Positions 35,285 through 44,295 of a stretch of DNA of 55,029 bases are shown piece by piece. Position numbers and translations under genes: made by a program. The stretch covers positions 119,880-174,908 of the forward strand of contig NZ_AZEI01000022.1 in assembly GCF_001436255.1 (NCBI RefSeq), written 5' to 3'. Below the pieces are notes generated by a model. It saw only the letters and a list, made by a program, of their open reading frames with translations, had not been told where the DNA came from and ran no database searches. This DNA comes from Lentilactobacillus rapi DSM 19907 = JCM 15042. Lineage in GTDB: Bacteria > Bacillota > Bacilli > Lactobacillales > Lactobacillaceae. Numbering within the stretch: position 1 is the stretch's first letter; each line of letters opens with the position of its first letter.

Positions 35285-36711
35285 AAAGTCTCAATGAAGA
35301 ATGTGGGATCTTTGGCGTTTGGGGAACTCCTGACGCCGCCAGACTCACCTATATTGGCTTGTTTGCCCTTCAACATCGTGGTCAAGAAGGGGCCGGCATT
35401 ACAGTTAATAATGACGGTCACCTCCAGACCAAGCGGGGATTTGGGTTATTGACGGACGTTTTTGACTCTCCTAACGCCGTTGAAGATATGACCGGGACTG
35501 CTGCCATTGGCCATGTTCGTTATTCGACTGCCGGTAGTAATCTCCTTGAAAATATTCAGCCACTCCCGTTCAATTTTAGCGATACCCAATTTGCCCTGGC
35601 CCACAATGGGAACTTGACCAATGCAATTTCAATTCGAAAAAACTTGGAAGATCGCGGCGCAATTTATCATTCCAGTTCTGACAGTGAAAATTTAATGCAC
35701 TTAATTCGACTGAGTCAGGCAGATGACCTCGATGACCAAATGAAAGAAGCCCTGAACATCATCAAGGGTGGGTTTGCTTACTTGGTTATCACAAAGGACC
35801 GTTTGTATGCGGCGCTTGATCCCAACGGGTTTCGACCGTTAGTGGTTGGTCAACTGCCAAATGGGGCTTACGTGGTCTGCAGCGAAACTTGCGCGTTGGA
35901 TGCCGTTGGCGCAACCTTTAAGTTTGATGTTCAGCCCGGCCAACTCATTAAAATTGATGACTCTGGGATTACAGTGGATCAATATACTAACGATACACAG
36001 CTATCAATTTGTTCGATGGAGTTCATCTATTTTGCTCGGCCTGATTCAGATATCTATGGCGTAAACGTCCACTCTGCCCGAAAACGAATGGGCGAGCGGT
36101 TAGCCCGTGAGCAACCGGTTCCCGGCGCCGACATGGTGATTGGTGTGCCGAATTCTTCGCTGTCTGCCGCAATGGGATATGCCCAAGAATCTGGTCTACC
36201 GTATGAAATGGGTTTGGTGAAGAATCAGTATTCTGCCCGAACCTTTATCGAACCTACTCAGGAACTCCGTGAGCAAGGTGTTAACATGAAGCTTTCGGCC
36301 GTTAAAGGAGTCGTTCGGGGAAAGAAAGTCGTCTTAGTTGATGACTCGATTGTTCGGGGAACTACCAGTCGACGAATCGTTAAATTGCTCAAGGACGCAG
36401 GAGCACTTGAAGTTCATCTTCGAATTGCCTCGCCGCCACTGCGCTACCCATGCTTTTATGGGATCGATATCCAACATGTTCGTGAGCTGATCGCTGCTAA
36501 CAAGAGCATTGAAGAAATGCGCGAATTATTCGGCTGTGACACGTTAGGCTTTCTCAGTGTTGAAGGGGTGGTTGATTCAGTTAATCTTCAAACTGATGCC
36601 CCTAACAAGGGCCTCTGTGTTGCCTACTTCGACGGTAAATATCCAACACCGTTATACGATTACGAAGAAGAATATGATCGCGATCAAGCCCAGCTACAAC
36701 AAATGAGATGA
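35269..36711 (+). CDS. purF: Amidophosphoribosyltransferase
   Basis: First committed step: PRPP plus glutamine to phosphoribosylamine. The 480-residue protein begins with an 11-residue propeptide ([11 protein letters not shown]) before the nucleophile Cys12 of CGIFGVWG. The PRPP motif is [15 protein letters not shown]. Three Cys that in the Bacillus enzyme bind the 4Fe-4S cluster seem present (SICSMEF, RYPCFYG, GLCVAYF), but the fourth is Tyr (CVAY where Bacillus has CXXC). The ATG at 35269 follows AAAGGGG and overlaps purL by 16 bp. Confidence 0.96.
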   Translation: MPSEVKSLNEECGIFGVWGTPDAARLTYIGLFALQHRGQEGAGITVNNDGHLQTKRGFGLLTDVFDSPNAVEDMTGTAAIGHVRYSTAGSNLLENIQPLPFNFSDTQFALAHNGNLTNAISIRKNLEDRGAIYHSSSDSENLMHLIRLSQADDLDDQMKEALNIIKGGFAYLVITKDRLYAALDPNGFRPLVVGQLPNGAYVVCSETCALDAVGATFKFDVQPGQLIKIDDSGITVDQYTNDTQLSICSMEFIYFARPDSDIYGVNVHSARKRMGERLAREQPVPGADMVIGVPNSSLSAAMGYAQESGLPYEMGLVKNQYSARTFIEPTQELREQGVNMKLSAVKGVVRGKKVVLVDDSIVRGTTSRRIVKLLKDAGALEVHLRIASPPLRYPCFYGIDIQHVRELIAANKSIEEMRELFGCDTLGFLSVEGVVDSVNLQTDAPNKGLCVAYFDGKYPTPLYDYEEEYDRDQAQLQQMR

Positions 36712-36721
36712 GGTAATTTTG

Positions 36722-37732
36722 ATGGATGCCTATAAAAAAGCCGGTGTCGATATTAACGCTGGTTACAAATTAGTCGATGAAATTAAAAATTTATCCAAAA
36801 ATAGCGAGTTGGGTGCATTTGGCGGACTGTTTCCCTTGGAACTTGGGAAGTACAAAAATCCCGTGTTGGTATCTGGAACTGATGGGGTTGGCACGAAGCT
36901 GCTGATTGCTATCCAGGCTGGCTTGAATGAAACCGTCGGGATTGACCTTGTGGCAATGTGTGTCAATGATATCCTTGCCCAGGGAGCCAAGCCACTCTTC
37001 TTTTTGGATTATTTAGGGATTGGTCACCTAGATCCGGACAATGCCAAGAAAATTGTCGCCGGGGTTGTCGAGGGCGTGAAGCAAGCAGGCGCCAAATTGA
37101 TTGGTGGCGAAACCGCCGAAATGCCTGATATGTATACGAACGGGCATTATGATTTAGCTGGGTTTGCCGTGGGAATTGCCGATAAAGACAAGTTGTTGAA
37201 TAAAGCAGCTCTTCGCGAAGGGGATGTTTTGTTGGGCTTAGGGTCAAACGGACTGCATTCAAACGGCTTTAGCTTGGTTCGTGACATTCTGTTTAAACAG
37301 CATGATTATAAGCTGGCCGATCAATTGCCTGGCCTTGATCAAGATCTTAAGCATGAGCTACTACGACCAACTCGAATTTACGTCAAATCAGTTTTGCCAC
37401 TCGTTGAACAAGGATTAATTGGGTCAATTGCCCATATCACTGGTGGTGGCCTGCCAGAAAATGTTGCCCGGATTTTGCCGGCGAATTTAGCGGCTGAGTT
37501 CAATTATGGCACTTGGCCGGTGCCGCCGATCATGAACGACCTTCAAAAGATCGGCAATTTATCATTTGATGATATGAAACATACTTTCAATCTTGGTTTA
37601 GGGATGGTTTTGGCTGTTCACCCAGAAAACGTTGACCAAGTGAAGGCAGCATTAAGCGAAGCTGGAGAACAGGTGTACCAAGTTGGCCGACTTGTTTCCG
37701 GCTTCCAAGAAGTAATTATTCGAAAGGATTAA
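36722..37732 (+). CDS. purM: Phosphoribosylformylglycinamidine cyclo-ligase (AIR synthetase)
   Basis: Closes the imidazole ring of FGAM to form AIR. The 336-residue protein starts YKKAGVDINAGYKLVD and has VSGTDGVGTKLLIA, MCVNDILAQGAKPLFFLDY and IGGETAEMPDMY, all family-typical. GAGG precedes the ATG at 36722 by eight bases. It lies 10 bp after purF and overlaps purN by one base. Confidence 0.96.
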   Translation: MDAYKKAGVDINAGYKLVDEIKNLSKNSELGAFGGLFPLELGKYKNPVLVSGTDGVGTKLLIAIQAGLNETVGIDLVAMCVNDILAQGAKPLFFLDYLGIGHLDPDNAKKIVAGVVEGVKQAGAKLIGGETAEMPDMYTNGHYDLAGFAVGIADKDKLLNKAALREGDVLLGLGSNGLHSNGFSLVRDILFKQHDYKLADQLPGLDQDLKHELLRPTRIYVKSVLPLVEQGLIGSIAHITGGGLPENVARILPANLAAEFNYGTWPVPPIMNDLQKIGNLSFDDMKHTFNLGLGMVLAVHPENVDQVKAALSEAGEQVYQVGRLVSGFQEVIIRKD

Positions 37733-38322
37733 TGATGAAATCAGACGTCAAAAACATCGCAATATTTGCTTCAGGTGAAGGGACAAATTTCACAGCCTTG
37801 ACCGAGTATTTCAAAAGAGAAAAGCTGCCACTTAACGTCAAGTTGTTAGTGTGTGACCATTCAAAAGTTCACGTGCTTGAGCGGGCAGCCAAAGAATCTG
37901 TGCCAACATTTGTTATCCATTTCAAAGATTATCCTGATAAGGCCGCAGCTGAAAAGGTGATTGCCCAGAAATTGGCTGATGAGCAAATTGACTTCATCAT
38001 TTTGGCCGGGTACATGCGAATCATTGGCCCGACACTACTCGCCAAGTATGAGGGTAAAATTGTGAATATTCATCCAGCACTGTTGCCTAAATTTCCTGGG
38101 CGCCACGGGATTGAAGATGCCTTTGAAGCGGGTGTTGATACCACTGGCGTCACCATTCACTGGGTTGATTCCGGGATTGATTCCGGGAAAATTATTGCTC
38201 AGCGAAAAGTCCCGGTGCATCAGGACGATCGGTTAAGTGATCTTGAAACGCGGATTCACGCAACTGAGCACAAACTTTATCCAGAAGTCATCAAACAATT
38301 ATTAGAAAGAGGAGAAATTTAA
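37732..38322 (+). CDS. purN: Phosphoribosylglycinamide formyltransferase
   Basis: Transfers a formyl group from 10-formyl-THF to GAR. The 196-residue protein has [15 protein letters not shown] near the start, [14 protein letters not shown] and [15 protein letters not shown] (catalytic Asn and His), and the Asp in [15 protein letters not shown]. Tandem ATGs at 37732 and 37735 both overlap or follow the purM stop; AAAGG precedes them. It overlaps purH by one base. Confidence 0.95.
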   Translation: MMKSDVKNIAIFASGEGTNFTALTEYFKREKLPLNVKLLVCDHSKVHVLERAAKESVPTFVIHFKDYPDKAAAEKVIAQKLADEQIDFIILAGYMRIIGPTLLAKYEGKIVNIHPALLPKFPGRHGIEDAFEAGVDTTGVTIHWVDSGIDSGKIIAQRKVPVHQDDRLSDLETRIHATEHKLYPEVIKQLLERGEI

Positions 38323-39851
38323 TGTCAAGAAGAGCTCTGCTAAGTGTTTCTGATAAAAGTAATTTGGTTGATTTTGCTAAACAATTAAAGGAACTAGATT
38401 TTGAAATTGTCTCCACTGGTGGGACCAAAAAAGCACTTGAAGATGGCGGCGTTGCCGTAACTGGTGTTGAAGAAGTAACCGGTTTTCCAGAGATGTTGGA
38501 TGGCCGGGTTAAGACCTTGCACCCCAAAATTCATGCTGGCATTTTGGCTAAGCGGGATAATCCCGATCACATGAAGCAATTGCAGGATGCAGGCATTACA
38601 CCAATCGATTTGGTTGCGGTTAACCTTTACCCATTCAAGCAGACAATTGAGAAACCAGAAACAACTGAAGCACAGGCAATTGAGCAAATTGACATTGGTG
38701 GCCCTTCGATGTTACGGGCAGCTGCTAAGAACTTTGCCGGAGTTTTGACCGTCGTTGACCCAGCTGATTATCAACCCGTTGTGGATGCATTAAAAGCTCA
38801 CAAAGACGATGCTGACTTCAGAAAGCACCTGGCAGCCAAGGTGTTTAGACACACTGCCGCCTATGATGCGTTAATTTCAAATTACATGACTGAGGAAGAA
38901 TTCCCAGAAAAATTGACGTTAACTTACGAAAAGCAACAATCCTTGCGATATGGCGAAAACAGTCACCAAAAAGCTGCCTTTTATCGCAAGCCAATTCCTT
39001 CTAAATTATCGATTATTCCTAATCAACTTCATGGTAAGGAACTTTCATACAATAACATCAAGGATGCTAATGCCGCGTTGAACATGGTGGCTGAATTTGA
39101 TCAGCCGGCTGTCATTGCAATGAAGCACATGAACCCCTGTGGTGTCGGTGTGGCGGATACGATTGAAAAGGCTTGGGATGAAGCCTATGAGTCTGATCCA
39201 ATGTCGATTTTTGGCGGGATTATTGCCGTTAACCGTGAAATCGATGCCGCAACTGCCGAAAAAATGCACAAAATTTTCTTGGAAATTGTCATCGCGCCAT
39301 CATATTCAGATGAAGCGTTTGAAATTTTGGCTAAGAAGAAAAATATTCGCTTGCTCAAGGCAGACCTCAGTCACCGAGACCAGCCAGATCGTTTTGAAGA
39401 GATTACTGTGAGTGGTGGGATGTTGATCCAAGAAAGTGACCACGAAATTGATCAGATTCCTGATTTCAAAGTCGTTACCAAGGTTCAACCAACGGAACAA
39501 CAATTAAAGGCACTGCAATTTGGCCAACATGTGGTTAAACACGTTAAGAGTAACGCGGTGGTTGTAACCACTGATACCAAGACGCTGGGTGTCGGCATGG
39601 GCCAACCAAATCGAATTGATTCCGCTAAGATTGCGATTAAAAAAGCAATGCCAAAGGATGGTTACGAAAATGCCATCATGGCCTCGGATGCCTTCTTCCC
39701 AATGGATGACTGTGTGGAATATGCGGCTAAACATGATATCAAGGCAATTATCCAACCAGGTGGCAGCATCAAGGATAAGGACTCGATTGCAATGGCGGAT
39801 AAGTTCGGCATTGCGATGGTGATGACGGGAGTAAGACATTTTAGGCATTAA
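38322..39851 (+). CDS. purH: Bifunctional AICAR transformylase/IMP cyclohydrolase
   Basis: Last two steps to IMP. The 509-residue protein has the N-terminal IMP cyclohydrolase ([25 protein letters not shown]) and the C-terminal AICAR transformylase ([26 protein letters not shown] with the catalytic Lys-His pair, SDAFFPMDD). GAGGAG precedes the ATG that overlaps the purN stop (TAATG). It is followed by 546 bp of repeats before purD. Confidence 0.97.
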   Translation: MSRRALLSVSDKSNLVDFAKQLKELDFEIVSTGGTKKALEDGGVAVTGVEEVTGFPEMLDGRVKTLHPKIHAGILAKRDNPDHMKQLQDAGITPIDLVAVNLYPFKQTIEKPETTEAQAIEQIDIGGPSMLRAAAKNFAGVLTVVDPADYQPVVDALKAHKDDADFRKHLAAKVFRHTAAYDALISNYMTEEEFPEKLTLTYEKQQSLRYGENSHQKAAFYRKPIPSKLSIIPNQLHGKELSYNNIKDANAALNMVAEFDQPAVIAMKHMNPCGVGVADTIEKAWDEAYESDPMSIFGGIIAVNREIDAATAEKMHKIFLEIVIAPSYSDEAFEILAKKKNIRLLKADLSHRDQPDRFEEITVSGGMLIQESDHEIDQIPDFKVVTKVQPTEQQLKALQFGQHVVKHVKSNAVVVTTDTKTLGVGMGQPNRIDSAKIAIKKAMPKDGYENAIMASDAFFPMDDCVEYAAKHDIKAIIQPGGSIKDKDSIAMADKFGIAMVMTGVRHFRH

Positions 39852-39970
39852 AAGAAGTGTGCGGAACAAAGCGGTTAGAAACCGGAGCCTAAGTTTCTTC
39901 AACCAGAAATCCGGGCCTTGGATTTTTGGTTGAAGAGACTTAGGTGCAGGTTTCTGCTTTGTGGAGCAGT
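39852..39970 (+). repeat. Family B hairpin repeat, copy B5
   Basis: Starts just after the purH stop. Stems are AGAAACC/GGTTTCT, CCTAAG/CTTAGG and TTCTTCAACCAGAAATCC/GGATTTTTGGTTGAAGA, with AAAGC/GCTTT at the base. It is the first unit of a longer repeat block before purD. Confidence 0.85.
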
Positions 39971-40300
39971 CCTAATCTATGTAGCCTAGAAATCCCGAGT
40001 TTGGAATTTATGGTTGAGGTGCTTATGCGCAGATCACTGCTTGGCGGAGCAGTCCTAATCTATGTAGCCTAGAAATCCTAGGTTTGGGGATTTTTGGTTG
40101 AAGAGACTTAGGTGCAGGTTTCTGCTTTGCGGAGCAGTCCTAATCTATGTAGCCCAGAAATCCTGGCTTTGGGGATTTCTGGTTGAGGTGCTTATGCGCA
40201 GGTTATTGCTTGGTGGAGCAGTCCTAATCTATGTAACCTAGAAATCCCGGGTTTGGAATTTGTGGTTGAGGTGCTTATGCGCAGGTTAGCCAAGCCACAT
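39971..40300 (+). repeat. Tandem array of half family B units between purH and purD
   Basis: Four head-to-tail units of about 83 to 85 bp, each starting CCTAATCTATGTA at 39971, 40054, 40139 and 40223. Each carries only an inner hairpin (for example CAGAAATCC/GGATTTCTG) and the 3' arm of family B (GGTTGAGGTGCTTATGCGCAG, then GCTT and GGAGCAGT). The 5' arm is missing. The last unit breaks off near GCGCAGGTTAGCC. The array contains no reading frame. Confidence 0.85.
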
Positions 40301-40335
40301 TCTCAACCCCAACTCACAAGCTAATTTCACTAAAC

Positions 40336-40359
40336 AAAAAAGGCTGGTTTTCAGCCTTT
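40336..40359 (+). terminator. Weak terminator-like hairpin before purD
   Basis: AAAAAGGCTG and CAGCCTTT around GTTTT, followed by a short T-rich tail. It stands 39 bp before purD and could reduce readthrough or shape the 5' end of purD mRNA. Confidence 0.4.
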
Positions 40360-40397
40360 CATACATATCTAAAAATAGTAAACAAGGAGACCTTCTC

Positions 40398-41633
40398 ATG
40401 GCAAACGTTTTGGTTATTGGTTCTGGTGCCCGCGAGCACGCAATTGCAGCAACGATGTTAAAAAGCAACCAGGTTGAAAATGTTTATTGTGCTCCGGGCA
40501 ACCCGGGCATGAAAAAGGATGCCATTCAGCTTGTTGATATTGATGAACTAGATTTTGCCAAGTTGACGGCGTTCGCGCAAAGAAAAGCCATTGACCTAAC
40601 GTTTGTCGGCCCGGAAGTCCCCCTTGCAATGGGCATTGTTGATAAATTTCAAGCTGCGGGGTTACGCGCTTTTGGCCCCAGTCAAAGTTCTGCTCGGCTG
40701 GAAAGTGATAAAACATTTGCTAAAAAATTCATGATGAGAAACGGAATTCCAACGGCTCAGTTTAAGACATTTACGGATGCTGACGCGGCCGAAAATTATG
40801 CCCGCACCCTTTCACTGCCAGTGGTTGTCAAAGAAAATGGTTTGGCAGCCGGCAAAGGGGTTTCAATTGTGCGAGATATTGACGATCTTCGTGGCGCAAT
40901 TGACGCTAGTTTTCAAAAGTCTGACGAAATTTTGATTGAGCAATTTCTGTCTGGGGAAGAATTTTCATTGATGTTGTTTGTTGGTGGTGATCAAAAAGTC
41001 CTCTTCCCAATATCACAAGACCATAAGAAAATTCACGAAGGCGAAACTGGTCCTAATACTGGTGGGATGGGCGCTTACTCGCCGGTTCCCCATATTACGG
41101 AAGAAGTTCAAAAAGAAACCATTCAAAAGATTGTTGAACCGACGATGGCTGGTCTTGCCAAGGAAAACTTGGAATTTGCTGGGGTGATCTACATTGGCTG
41201 CATGCTCACCGAGGAGGGCCCCAAAGTGATTGAATATAACCTGCGATTGGGAGATCCGGAAACTCAAGTTCTGCTGCCTCAATTGCAATCTGATTTCTAC
41301 CAAATGACAATTGATCTGATTGATCATAAGCTGCCAGAAGTGAAATGGCAGACCGGTGAATTTTACCTGGGGGTTGTGATTGCCGCTCCTGGTTATCCAG
41401 CCTCACCGCAGCAAGATATTGAATTACCTAACTTACCAAATAACGTCTTCTACGCAGGCGTCACCGAAAGAAACCACAAGCTCTACAGTTCTGGTGGTCG
41501 GATTTTCACAATTTATAACCACGCAGCGACCTTGGAATGTGCCCAAGCGAAAGTTTATGCAGAGTTAAGTCGGATTAATCTATCGAATTTTTATTATCGG
41601 AAGGATATTGGCTTTCGGGATCTTCAATCTTAA
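40398..41633 (+). CDS. purD: Phosphoribosylamine-glycine ligase (GAR synthetase)
   Basis: ATP-grasp enzyme joining phosphoribosylamine and glycine. The 411-residue protein has VLVIGSGAREHAIA at the start, the ATP-binding VVKENGLAAGKGVSIV, and the signature EYNLRLGDPETQVLLP. GGAGA lies seven to ten bases before the ATG. It is the last pur gene; the repeat block and a weak hairpin upstream may give it expression separate from the rest. A terminator follows. Confidence 0.96.
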   Translation: MANVLVIGSGAREHAIAATMLKSNQVENVYCAPGNPGMKKDAIQLVDIDELDFAKLTAFAQRKAIDLTFVGPEVPLAMGIVDKFQAAGLRAFGPSQSSARLESDKTFAKKFMMRNGIPTAQFKTFTDADAAENYARTLSLPVVVKENGLAAGKGVSIVRDIDDLRGAIDASFQKSDEILIEQFLSGEEFSLMLFVGGDQKVLFPISQDHKKIHEGETGPNTGGMGAYSPVPHITEEVQKETIQKIVEPTMAGLAKENLEFAGVIYIGCMLTEEGPKVIEYNLRLGDPETQVLLPQLQSDFYQMTIDLIDHKLPEVKWQTGEFYLGVVIAAPGYPASPQQDIELPNLPNNVFYAGVTERNHKLYSSGGRIFTIYNHAATLECAQAKVYAELSRINLSNFYYRKDIGFRDLQS

Positions 41634-41649
41634 TCAGTACATTTATCAT

Positions 41650-41735
41650 AAAAAACGGCTACTGAGAGGTAATTTCCATGATTTTGATTCAATTAATCAT
41701 GAGGTTGCTGATCTGGGTAGCCGTTTGTTGGTTTT
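41650..41735 (+). terminator. Terminator of the purine operon
   Basis: Outer arms AAAAACGGCTAC and GTAGCCGTTTG with an inner CCATGATT/AATCATGAGG stem, followed by TTGGTTTT. Long two-tier hairpin immediately after purD. Confidence 0.75.
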
Positions 41736-41854
41736 AATAAGATGCAAAGGACCCTCAAATAACGGGAGATTAGTTCCAAATAAATGACGTGGGAATTTGA
41801 AATAAAACTATAATTAATTCAAATCTGAACGTATGGCGAAAGGAAGTCTGCTGA

Positions 41855-42205
41855 ATGAAACAAGCGATTAAACCCTTGCGAGTCTTATATACCTTGATAT
41901 TTTTGGTGATCGTTGTCGTAATTGGTTCTATCATACTCATACAAACAAGGGTTATTCCCGTTAATGATGGCGTGGGTATTCAGCTGCTCTTTCTGGCAAT
42001 CCTTTTCTGGTATTTGTATGGATTGACGATTCACAATGTTCGCCACCATAAAGGTGAGTATAAAGAGCACACTGATTTTTGGGTCAGGGTACCCAGTGGA
42101 AAAAGAATCAATCCATATAATCCAAACGGCTTGATTACCGTTACAATCATTAATGTGATTTGTACGTTGGCTTTTATATGTATCTTTTTATTATTAACCT
42201 GGTGA
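41855..42205 (+). CDS. Hypothetical membrane protein, 116 residues
   Basis: Three predicted membrane segments: LYTLIFLVIVVVIGSIILI (about 11-29), GIQLLFLAILFWYLYGLTI (41-59) and LITVTIINVICTLAFICIFL (93-112). The hydrophilic middle carries a His/Lys-rich patch (HNVRHHKGEYKEH). I do not recognise the family. GAAAGGAAG precedes the ATG by about nine bases. It stands alone between the purine operon terminator and another strong terminator. Confidence 0.65.
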   Translation: MKQAIKPLRVLYTLIFLVIVVVIGSIILIQTRVIPVNDGVGIQLLFLAILFWYLYGLTIHNVRHHKGEYKEHTDFWVRVPSGKRINPYNPNGLITVTIINVICTLAFICIFLLLTW

Positions 42206-42239
42206 GCGGGGAGATAGCTGGGATTGAAATGGTTAAAGG

Positions 42240-42291
42240 CAAAAGTGCACCACGGTAGTTAGGATTATCTAACCATCGTGGTGCACTTTGA
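42240..42291. terminator. Bidirectional terminator before the iminopeptidase gene
   Basis: AAAAGTGCACCACG and CGTGGTGCACTTT with inner GTTAG/CTAAC. Serves the convergent membrane-protein and iminopeptidase genes. Confidence 0.8.
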
Positions 42292-42309
42292 GTTTAGAAT
42301 TTTCAATGA

Positions 42310-43188
42310 TTAATCATTTTCCTTCAGCCAATTGTCCAGCACACTCATAAATTCATCGTGCTGATCCAATAGGGCAAGATGCCGGCTATTTGCAAACAAA
42401 TGCCACTTAGCACCCGGAATGTGATCGTAAACTGATTTGGCAATCAACGGCGTGCAGAGATCGTCGGTGCCATTGGTAACCAGTACTGGCACGTGAATGT
42501 TCTTAAGATCGTCAGTGACGTCAAAGTCGCCGATGGTCCCATTCTCGGTAAATTCATTTGGGCCTTCTGCAATTAAGCTGGCCTTTTTGCCGTTGGTTGG
42601 GCGTCTTAGTGGTTCCGGTGAATTTTCATCGGGATCATCCCAGCAGTAGCGTTCCATATACCGATCATTAGCAGCTAAGTATTTAACATTCGTGAAATCA
42701 CCAGTCCGTTCAGCTTCGGCGATGGCCTGACGATCTTCATAACTTAAGTATTTGATCAGACGATGCTGTTCTTGCCGCCATAACTCAATAGAAGCTGGTG
42801 AGCCGTCAATCATGACACTCTTGACGCCGTCTTGACTATAGTGGGTGAGGTACAACATTTCCAACATGCCACCCCAGGATTGGCCTAACATGTGGACTTG
42901 ATCAAGGTGGAGATATTTCCGCAGGGCAATCAATTCTTCAGCCCAAGTTTCCTTCACGTAAATTGATTCATCATCAGGGATGGAAGACTTGCCACAACCA
43001 ACCTGGTCGTACATGATTAACTGCCGGCCCGTTTCCGCATAGTCGTCGAGCAATTCGAAATAGTTATGAGATGAGCCGGGACCACCATGAATGAGCAGGA
43101 GTGGTGCTTTGCCCGGAGTTGGGTCACCGACAATTCGGTAATACGTTTTGTAGCCTTTAAAGGGCATATAGCCTTCTTGAATGTTCAT
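42310..43188 (-). CDS. pepI: Proline iminopeptidase-like alpha/beta hydrolase
   Basis: A 292-residue alpha/beta hydrolase of the peptidase S33 group, which removes N-terminal proline from peptides in lactobacilli. LLIHGGPGSSHNYFE holds the HGGPG oxyanion loop (34-38), the nucleophile is Ser104 in MLGQSWGGMLEM, the Asp is in VTNGTDDLCTP and the His in FANSRHLALLD. YDQVGCGKSS is also typical. GAGGAAGG lies about 14 bases before the ATG, rather far. Substrate is inferred from family only. Confidence 0.88.
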   Translation of the reverse strand: MNIQEGYMPFKGYKTYYRIVGDPTPGKAPLLLIHGGPGSSHNYFELLDDYAETGRQLIMYDQVGCGKSSIPDDESIYVKETWAEELIALRKYLHLDQVHMLGQSWGGMLEMLYLTHYSQDGVKSVMIDGSPASIELWRQEQHRLIKYLSYEDRQAIAEAERTGDFTNVKYLAANDRYMERYCWDDPDENSPEPLRRPTNGKKASLIAEGPNEFTENGTIGDFDVTDDLKNIHVPVLVTNGTDDLCTPLIAKSVYDHIPGAKWHLFANSRHLALLDQHDEFMSVLDNWLKEND

Positions 43189-43282
43189 AAGTTAAACAGA
43201 TCCTTCCTCAAAATAAACTTGGTTCATTGGGTTCGATTATACTACGCGTTTTCAGCGGTACAGCGGTTAAATTAAAATTATT

Positions 43283-43918
43283 TTAATTCTCTAATAATCG
43301 ATTACGAAGTTGTTCAACTGAGGTGAAGACCTCATTGGGATTAAGCTTTTCCATTTCGGCTGGCTTGGCGTTAATTGACCAAGCGGCCGTATAACACGTG
43401 ATGCCGGCGTCTTTGCAAGCTTCAACGTCACTAGTGGCATCACCAATATAAGCCATCTGATCCTTTGGCAGATCATATTTTTTGAGTACATCACCAAATT
43501 GTTTGGATTTAATTGAGCCATCAGGAGAGCCAGACATTACCGGCTCAAATTGGTCGGCTAACCCCAGGGCATCCAAGCTGGTTTGTAAACTTTGCTCGCC
43601 CTTGCCGGTAATCATTGGCGTGATGACATCGTGTTCGTGGAGCATATGTAAAAGATCATTGATTCCGTCGAAGGGTTTCCGCAGTAACATGTGGGCGCTT
43701 CGATAATTTTTGTGGAAGGTCTCTAAAACTTCATCTGAATAGTTCGGAATTAATTCTTTGAGCATCCCAATTTCGTTGGCACCGAATTGGGCAAGGATGA
43801 CCTGGTTGCTGATCCATTTTCCGGTATAATCATGGACGGTTTTTCTGAACGAATCAAAAATAACCGGGAACGTTTCGGCAGTGGTGCCATCCATATCAAA
43901 AGCGATGATTTTTTTCAT
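43283..43918 (-). CDS. HAD-superfamily phosphatase, phosphoglycolate-phosphatase-like
   Basis: A 211-residue HAD hydrolase. Motif I is IIAFDMDGTTAE (Asp8 nucleophile and Asp10), motif II is TPMITGKGEQSLQ, motif III Lys is in KSKQFGDVLKK and motif IV is MAYIGDATSDVEACKDAG. The helical cap lies between motifs I and II. Likely removes phosphate from a small metabolite such as phosphoglycolate; the substrate is unproven. AAGGAG precedes the ATG. It diverges from the TPP riboswitch. Confidence 0.88.
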   Translation of the reverse strand: MKKIIAFDMDGTTAETFPVIFDSFRKTVHDYTGKWISNQVILAQFGANEIGMLKELIPNYSDEVLETFHKNYRSAHMLLRKPFDGINDLLHMLHEHDVITPMITGKGEQSLQTSLDALGLADQFEPVMSGSPDGSIKSKQFGDVLKKYDLPKDQMAYIGDATSDVEACKDAGITCYTAAWSINAKPAEMEKLNPNEVFTSVEQLRNRLLEN

Positions 43919-44074
43919 TTTACGTGACTCCTTCTTATTCAGGATAAATGTAATAGCCTAATTGACCGTTACCATCTATTATTAACCACGTAGACGCAAG
44001 ATACAAGGGGAGCCGGTTCAAAAACAGTTCTCTGAGTGGGAACTTAAATCATTAGAAGCCAACTCAATCAGCAG

Positions 44075-44102
44075 TTGTTTTTAGATGTCAGCCAATTATA
44101 AT
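44075..44102 (+). promoter_or_regulatory. Promoter of the tenA leader
   Basis: TTGTTT (44075-44080), a 16-base spacer and TATAAT (44097-44102), about 20 bp before the TPP aptamer. The remaining gap 43919-44074 shows no gene. Confidence 0.65.
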
Positions 44103-44126
44103 GAGAATGTCACATAAATTAATCCG

Positions 44127-44200
44127 TGGTCTGGGGTGCTTTAACGGCTGAGATGATACCCATAGAACCTGATACAGTTAGGACTGTCGCAGGAAGACCC
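44127..44200 (+). promoter_or_regulatory. TPP riboswitch (THI element)
   Basis: The aptamer has GGGGTGC, CTGAGATGATACCC, GAACCTGATACAGTTAGGA (split across 44149-44183) and CTGTCGCAGGAAG, the conserved THI-box blocks in order. It lies upstream of tenA and should lower tenA expression when thiamine pyrophosphate is bound. Confidence 0.95.
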
Positions 44201-44207
44201 AAGTGAG

Positions 44208-44287
44208 CTGTTGTTGTGAGAATAGGCGACGGCTGAATCAATGGTGTCATTTCAGAGCAGAGCAGCCCCTCCGCCACAACAGGAGGG
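44208..44287 (+). promoter_or_regulatory. Expression platform sequestering the tenA ribosome site
   Basis: CCCTCC (44267-44272) can pair with GGAGGG (44282-44287), the tenA ribosome site. Upstream CTGTTGTTGTG (44208-44218) can instead pair with CACAACAG (44275-44282). No T-tract follows, so control should be at translation. Pairings are by eye. Confidence 0.6.
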
Positions 44288-44295
44288 AATTGCCA

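Noticed and set aside
39852-40300. CRISPR-like array
   Set aside because: Units are 83-85 bp and similar throughout, with no short repeat/unique spacer pattern and no cas genes.
44203-44295. N-terminal extension of tenA
   Set aside because: It lies in the riboswitch platform; AGGAGGG before 44296 decides the start.
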